DNA from: JANWLD01 sp036276695 | GTDB lineage: Bacteria > Patescibacteriota > Saccharimonadia > Saccharimonadales > 2-12-FULL-41-12 | DNA length: 9,105 bases | Direction of reading: 5' to 3' | Assembly: GCA_036276695.1 (NCBI GenBank) | Contig: DASUOI010000018.1 | Coordinates: 1-9,105, forward strand | In this document: positions 6,175 through 9,105 of the stretch, piece by piece | Layout of the letters: every line of letters begins with the position of its first letter | Numbering within the stretch: the first letter of the stretch is position 1 | Notes under the pieces: model-generated | Told to the model about the DNA's origin: nothing | Databases searched by the model: none | Seen by the model: only the letters and a program-made list of their open reading frames with translations | Position numbers and translations under genes: made by a program

Positions 6175-7290
6175 TTAAGTAATTATAGAGTCTAGTTTAT
6201 TTTTAGAAATAGCGTCTTTGACTTCCAAAGCTATGCGGCGGCCGAAGCTGATTGATTCGCCGTAAAGATAGCCCGAATAGGGGGTAAACGGCGTACCGGG
6301 GCTGCCCGGAATACGCATAGAAACATCAAAAATATACAATTCTTCACTTGGCGGCCCGGGCGTAATAGCACCTTGCAAAGCAAAGGGGCCAATCATACCG
6401 GGAGGATAATGTTCGGCAACGGCATCAACGAATTTTTGTCCAGCATCATAGACTTTTTCAAGTAACGATTCTTTTATGGTTACTGCTTGGTGGCCGTTTT
6501 CAATATATTTTGGTCGGACATGCTTTAAGACCTCGATTTGTTCTGAAGCTGTTAGCCTAAGAAGGCCATCAATATTGGTCTGTCGCCTTGTGTCGGTGCC
6601 GAGCAGCTCCAAATCCCCGCTCAAAGGCGAATAGAAGAAATTCAAGTTAAGCTGGGGGCCCAGGACAAACTCTTCGATAACCGCGCTTTTTAATGATTTT
6701 TCATCTATTGCGCCGCTATCAACACGCTTCTTGGATTCTTTAACATAGTCTTCATAGCTATTGACCAAAAAGAAAGCTCTTTCATATTTGCGGTCTGCTT
6801 CGGCGGCTTTCACTATGACCTGGCGGTCAATGTCTTTAGGGTCGGAAAATTGCTTAGGTATCTTTATGCCTGCTTGCTCAAGGAGGAAATATTGGTTTCT
6901 TTCTTCGTCGCGCTCTTCTTTGCGGACTAATGCCCGATTGCCGAGTATCGGCACGTTAAAATCATTCTCGATTTCTTTGTAATCACAATACACCCAGAAA
7001 TATCGGCTATGGACGAAAATCGCGTTTAGTTCGCGCAGTTGTTTTTGGACTTCGGGCTTTGAGACGTCTTTAAAGTTATCAACTACAATTATATGGTCGA
7101 CGCAGCCTTTGCCATCCCTTGTCTTGTAATATTTTTGATAAGTTTTTTCACGGCCTTTTTGAGCGACTACCACGGTTTCGAATCCTTCGTCTTTAGCGCC
7201 CCGGCAAACATCTAGCGCGCTGTGGCCGCCTAGGCTGGCGATACGGATGTTTTTTTGGTCATAACCTTCTAATAATTTTTTTGGATTCAC
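6175..7290 (-). CDS. Divergent PurP-family ATP-grasp protein (PurP paralogue)
   Basis: A 371-residue protein related along its length to PurP (FAICAR synthetase) and to its upstream neighbour. Shared landmarks are ASLGGHSALDVCRGAKDEGF (18-37), GNRALVRKEE (117-126), NFFYSPL (217-223), NIDGLLR (239-245), PPGMIGPFALQ (296-306) and GRRIALEVK (350-358). Motifs expected in an active PurP are changed: the glycine-rich ATP-grasp loop is KAAEADRKYERAFF (161-174), the HGSF region is HSRYFW (94-99), and the SARxxxGTN region is SMRIPGSPGTP (324-334). Similar PurP paralogues occur beside PurP in several archaea; their role is, as far as I know, unsettled. It starts with GTG overlapping the TGA of the upstream purP by 4 nt, suggesting coupled synthesis and possibly a mixed complex. 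It could also be an ATP-grasp enzyme with another substrate. Confidence 0.75.
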   Translation of the reverse strand: MNPKKLLEGYDQKNIRIASLGGHSALDVCRGAKDEGFETVVVAQKGREKTYQKYYKTRDGKGCVDHIIVVDNFKDVSKPEVQKQLRELNAIFVHSRYFWVYCDYKEIENDFNVPILGNRALVRKEERDEERNQYFLLEQAGIKIPKQFSDPKDIDRQVIVKAAEADRKYERAFFLVNSYEDYVKESKKRVDSGAIDEKSLKSAVIEEFVLGPQLNLNFFYSPLSGDLELLGTDTRRQTNIDGLLRLTASEQIEVLKHVRPKYIENGHQAVTIKESLLEKVYDAGQKFVDAVAEHYPPGMIGPFALQGAITPGPPSEELYIFDVSMRIPGSPGTPFTPYSGYLYGESISFGRRIALEVKDAISKNKLDSIIT

Positions 7291-8306
7291 TGATGCAGTA
7301 CTTTCTCTAATTTATCTGACTTGATTGCGTTTTTAATCTCTCGGGCGACCCGGCGACCGGTACTCATAGGCACGTCATATCGCAAGTCCGCATAGGGAGA
7401 ACCGCTGACATATGGGTTCGTTCCCGCAACTATCCTAGCAGATATTTCAAAAACATATATCTCAAGTTCCGGCGTGATAATCGTCTCCAGGCAAAATGGG
7501 CCTATTAAGCCGCCGGGCTCCAGCTTTTTTGAAACATCTACGACTTGCTGAGCCATATTGAATAAATCAGGTAAGAACCTTTCCCTTATAACTACAGGGA
7601 TATTGCCCATTATGTTGTATGAACTTTCAATGTTTAAGTCCAGCTGGTCTTTAGCGCTGATTCTTCCTATGGAGTCAACATTTGTCTCGTAACGCTTGTC
7701 CATGCTCATTACTTCCAGCTCCTCGTTCAGAGGTGAGTAGAAATAATGAATATAGATAGGCGCGCCGACTATATATTCCTGGATAATATGTTTTTGATTT
7801 TCGTGCTCTTTGATTTTTTCATAGAATTCCTCGGCATTCTTAGCTAAGAAAAACCCTTTGCCGCCACCAGCGCCGAAAAACTTAATTATCACAGGACCGT
7901 CTATGTCTTCCGGATGTTTATAAATCTTTGGCAGTTTCAAACCTGCTGCAGCCAGCCATTCGCGTTGTTTCTCGCGGCTTTCTTCCCAAGGCAGAATCCG
8001 CTTATTGCCGAAATAAAGCGCTTTGGACGCGTTAAGTGCGGATAAGTCGGTGTAAGCGCTGAAGAATGAACCGTGAGGTACCATGATAACGTTCTCATCG
8101 ATCAATCTTTTTTCCAGCTTGGTTATATCCTTGAAGCTGTCTACCTCTACGATTTCATCGGCTATCTTGAATGATTTATATGGATAAGCGCGCCCTTTTT
8201 CACAAATGATTATATTTTTGAAGCCCTCATCGCGAGCCCCCTTTAGAATCTGTAGGGAAGAATGACTGCCAAGCGTAGCAATTTTATAGTCTTTAATATT
8301 GCCCAT
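7287..8306 (-). CDS. purP: Formate-dependent FAICAR synthetase PurP (archaeal type)
   Basis: PurP makes FAICAR from AICAR, formate and ATP, replacing the folate-dependent transformylase half of PurH. The 339 residues closely follow archaeal PurP such as that of Methanocaldococcus as I recall it: TLGSHSSLQILKGA (11-24), VPHGSF (76-81), GNKRILPWE (100-108), the ATP-grasp glycine-rich loop KFFGAGGGKGFF (142-153), QEYIVG (176-181), HYFYSPL (187-193), DKRYETNVDS (203-212) and FEISARIVAGTN (286-297). All motifs look intact. I start it at the ATG at 8306. An upstream in-frame GTG at 8339 would add 11 residues, but a TATACT -10 box lies within that extension and the family sequence begins near MGNIKDYKIATLGSH. 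It is first in a two-gene operon with the divergent paralogue. IMP cyclohydrolase is not in the window. Confidence 0.88.
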   Translation of the reverse strand: MGNIKDYKIATLGSHSSLQILKGARDEGFKNIIICEKGRAYPYKSFKIADEIVEVDSFKDITKLEKRLIDENVIMVPHGSFFSAYTDLSALNASKALYFGNKRILPWEESREKQREWLAAAGLKLPKIYKHPEDIDGPVIIKFFGAGGGKGFFLAKNAEEFYEKIKEHENQKHIIQEYIVGAPIYIHYFYSPLNEELEVMSMDKRYETNVDSIGRISAKDQLDLNIESSYNIMGNIPVVIRERFLPDLFNMAQQVVDVSKKLEPGGLIGPFCLETIITPELEIYVFEISARIVAGTNPYVSGSPYADLRYDVPMSTGRRVAREIKNAIKSDKLEKVLHQ

Positions 8307-8318
8307 AATTAAAGAAAT

Positions 8319-8324
8319 AGTATA
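8319..8324 (-). promoter_or_regulatory. -10 box of the purP operon
   Basis: TATACT on the minus strand ends 12 nt before the ATG at 8306, giving a predicted leader of about 5-6 nt, too short for a Shine-Dalgarno. No convincing -35 hexamer is seen 16-18 bp upstream. The 61-bp gap to tgt holds this box and the divergent tgt promoter, so the two transcription units are tightly apposed. Confidence 0.45.
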
Positions 8325-8351
8325 GCTTGAAATCCTCACTAACGCCAGAGG

Positions 8352-8360
8352 TGTTATTAT
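8352..8360 (+). promoter_or_regulatory. Extended -10 promoter of tgt
   Basis: TGT (8352-8354) plus TATTAT (8355-8360) ends exactly 7 nt before the tgt ATG at 8368, the same geometry as at guaA and the reductase gene. A TTGAAA (8327-8332) lies 22 bp upstream of the -10, too far for a standard -35. No Shine-Dalgarno is visible. Confidence 0.55.
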
Positions 8361-8367
8361 TGTTTAA

Positions 8368-9105
8368 ATGCCAGCTGCTATTAATTTTAAGATTACCGCT
8401 AAAGACGGGAAGGCTAGAACCGGGGTCTTGTCCACTCCCCACGGAGATATAAAGACACCGGCTTTTATACCTGTTGGAACAAAGGCAAACGTGAAGACTC
8501 TTGACGTAGGAGACCTGGAAGACTTGAAAGCCCCTGCTGTTTTAGCGAATACCTATCATCTTTACCTAAGACCGGGGGAAAATCTTATTCACGAGTCCGG
8601 CGGGCTGGGAAAATTCATGGGCTACACGGGACCGACATTTACTGACAGCGGAGGGTTCCAGGTTTTTTCTCTAGGTTTCGGCTTAGAACACGGGGTCAGT
8701 AAGGTTTCTAACATATTCCCGGATGAAGAAGTAGCTTCACGCGCGCAACAGACACCTAAAAAAAAGCTTTTCAAGATAGATGATGACGGGGTAAATTTTG
8801 TCTCGCACCTGGATGGTTCAAAACACCGCTTCACTCCGGAAAAATCCATAGAAATCCAACAAAAAATCGGCGCGGATATAATATTCGCATTTGATGAGTG
8901 CACATCACCGCTTCACGACAAACAGTACACGACCGAAGCTATGTTGCGAACACATGAATGGGCTAAAAGAAGTGTTCAAGCGTGGACCAACAGGGAAAAT
9001 CAAGCTTTGTTTGGAATAATCCAGGGCGGAGCATACAAAGACTTGCGCCAGCAAAGTACGGAATTTATTTGCTCGCTGGATACTCCGGGCATAGCAATCG
9101 GGGGA
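8368..9105 (+). CDS. tgt: Queuine tRNA-guanine transglycosylase (3' end beyond the window)
   Basis: Exchanges the guanine at tRNA position 34 for preQ1 in GUN anticodons, in the queuosine pathway. The open frame runs 246 codons to the window edge without a stop. Landmarks are TPAFIPVGT (30-38), NTYHLYLRPG (61-70), DSGGFQVFSLG (93-103) with the substrate-site Asp93, IFAFDECTSP (172-181), LFGIIQGG (214-221) and the start of the AIGG segment at the edge. The second catalytic Asp and the zinc site would lie beyond the window. Between SLG (101-103) and the FKIDDDGV segment (135-142) there are about 30 residues where E. coli has only a few, a clear insertion next to the active-site segment. The ATG is supported by the -10 box 7 nt upstream and by the usual distance to the first motif. 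Confidence 0.93.
   Translation, partial: MPAAINFKITAKDGKARTGVLSTPHGDIKTPAFIPVGTKANVKTLDVGDLEDLKAPAVLANTYHLYLRPGENLIHESGGLGKFMGYTGPTFTDSGGFQVFSLGFGLEHGVSKVSNIFPDEEVASRAQQTPKKKLFKIDDDGVNFVSHLDGSKHRFTPEKSIEIQQKIGADIIFAFDECTSPLHDKQYTTEAMLRTHEWAKRSVQAWTNRENQALFGIIQGGAYKDLRQQSTEFICSLDTPGIAIGG

Noticed and set aside
8307..8339. Longer purP start at a GTG, adding 11 residues
   Set aside because: The added stretch contains a TATACT promoter box, and the PurP family sequence aligns from about the ATG at 8306. The extension has no recognisable motif.
8622..8903. 93-codon minus-strand open frame inside tgt
   Set aside because: It is antisense to conserved tgt motifs and has no recognisable content.
1..9105. 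Recoded TGA, as in SR1/Gracilibacteria
   Set aside because: TGA ends purA and the first purP exactly at the expected family C-termini and at coupled starts, so the standard code applies.
1..9105. CRISPR array, tRNA, rRNA or insertion sequence
   Set aside because: No regularly spaced repeat, tRNA- or rRNA-like stretch, transposase or inverted-repeat ends were seen. The only notable repeat is the guaA-end pair.

Overview
The window is a compact bacterial segment carrying a run of nucleotide-metabolism genes, with almost no intergenic space. Layout: (1) a plus-strand diheme ferric-reductase/NOX-like membrane flavoprotein (17-1378); (2) plus-strand guaA (1403-2929); (3) a plus-strand protein made of two tandem SET methyltransferase domains (2981-4048); (4) plus-strand purA and pyrF in a 4-nt-overlapping operon (4155-5372, 5369-6172); (5) on the minus strand, converging on pyrF with a 2-bp gap, two tandem archaeal-type PurP ATP-grasp genes that also overlap by 4 nt (8306-7287, then 7290-6175); (6) a divergent plus-strand tgt cut by the window end (8368-9105).

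Organism: GuaA is the fused bacterial form (amidotransferase plus synthetase; archaea usually split it) and Tgt and PyrF are bacterial in type, but FAICAR synthesis is represented by PurP, the formate- and ATP-dependent enzyme best known from archaea. Together with tiny intergenic gaps, missing Shine-Dalgarno sequences and a lineage-like insertion in Tgt, this suggests a Patescibacteria/CPR genome. That is inference; no 16S or ribosomal protein is present to confirm it. TAG, TAA and TGA all serve as stops, so there is no sign of the SR1/Gracilibacteria code.

How the genes fit: PurP makes FAICAR, the precursor of IMP; PurA takes IMP toward AMP; GuaA converts XMP to GMP; PyrF makes UMP. The cluster therefore covers late purine synthesis plus the last step of UMP synthesis. 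The IMP cyclohydrolase and GuaB are not in the window.

Three things stand out. First, a 28-bp stretch at the 3' end of guaA (2902-2929) is repeated, degraded only by C-to-T and G-to-A changes, directly after the SET gene (4066-4093). It contains the sequence of a known guaA integration site, so the tandem-SET gene looks like cargo inserted between guaA and purA. Second, every gene that is not translationally coupled has a -10 promoter box ending about 7-12 nt before its start codon and no Shine-Dalgarno, pointing to leaderless or near-leaderless mRNAs. Third, the downstream PurP copy has lost the glycine-rich ATP-grasp loop and other conserved PurP motifs, while staying coupled to the canonical copy.
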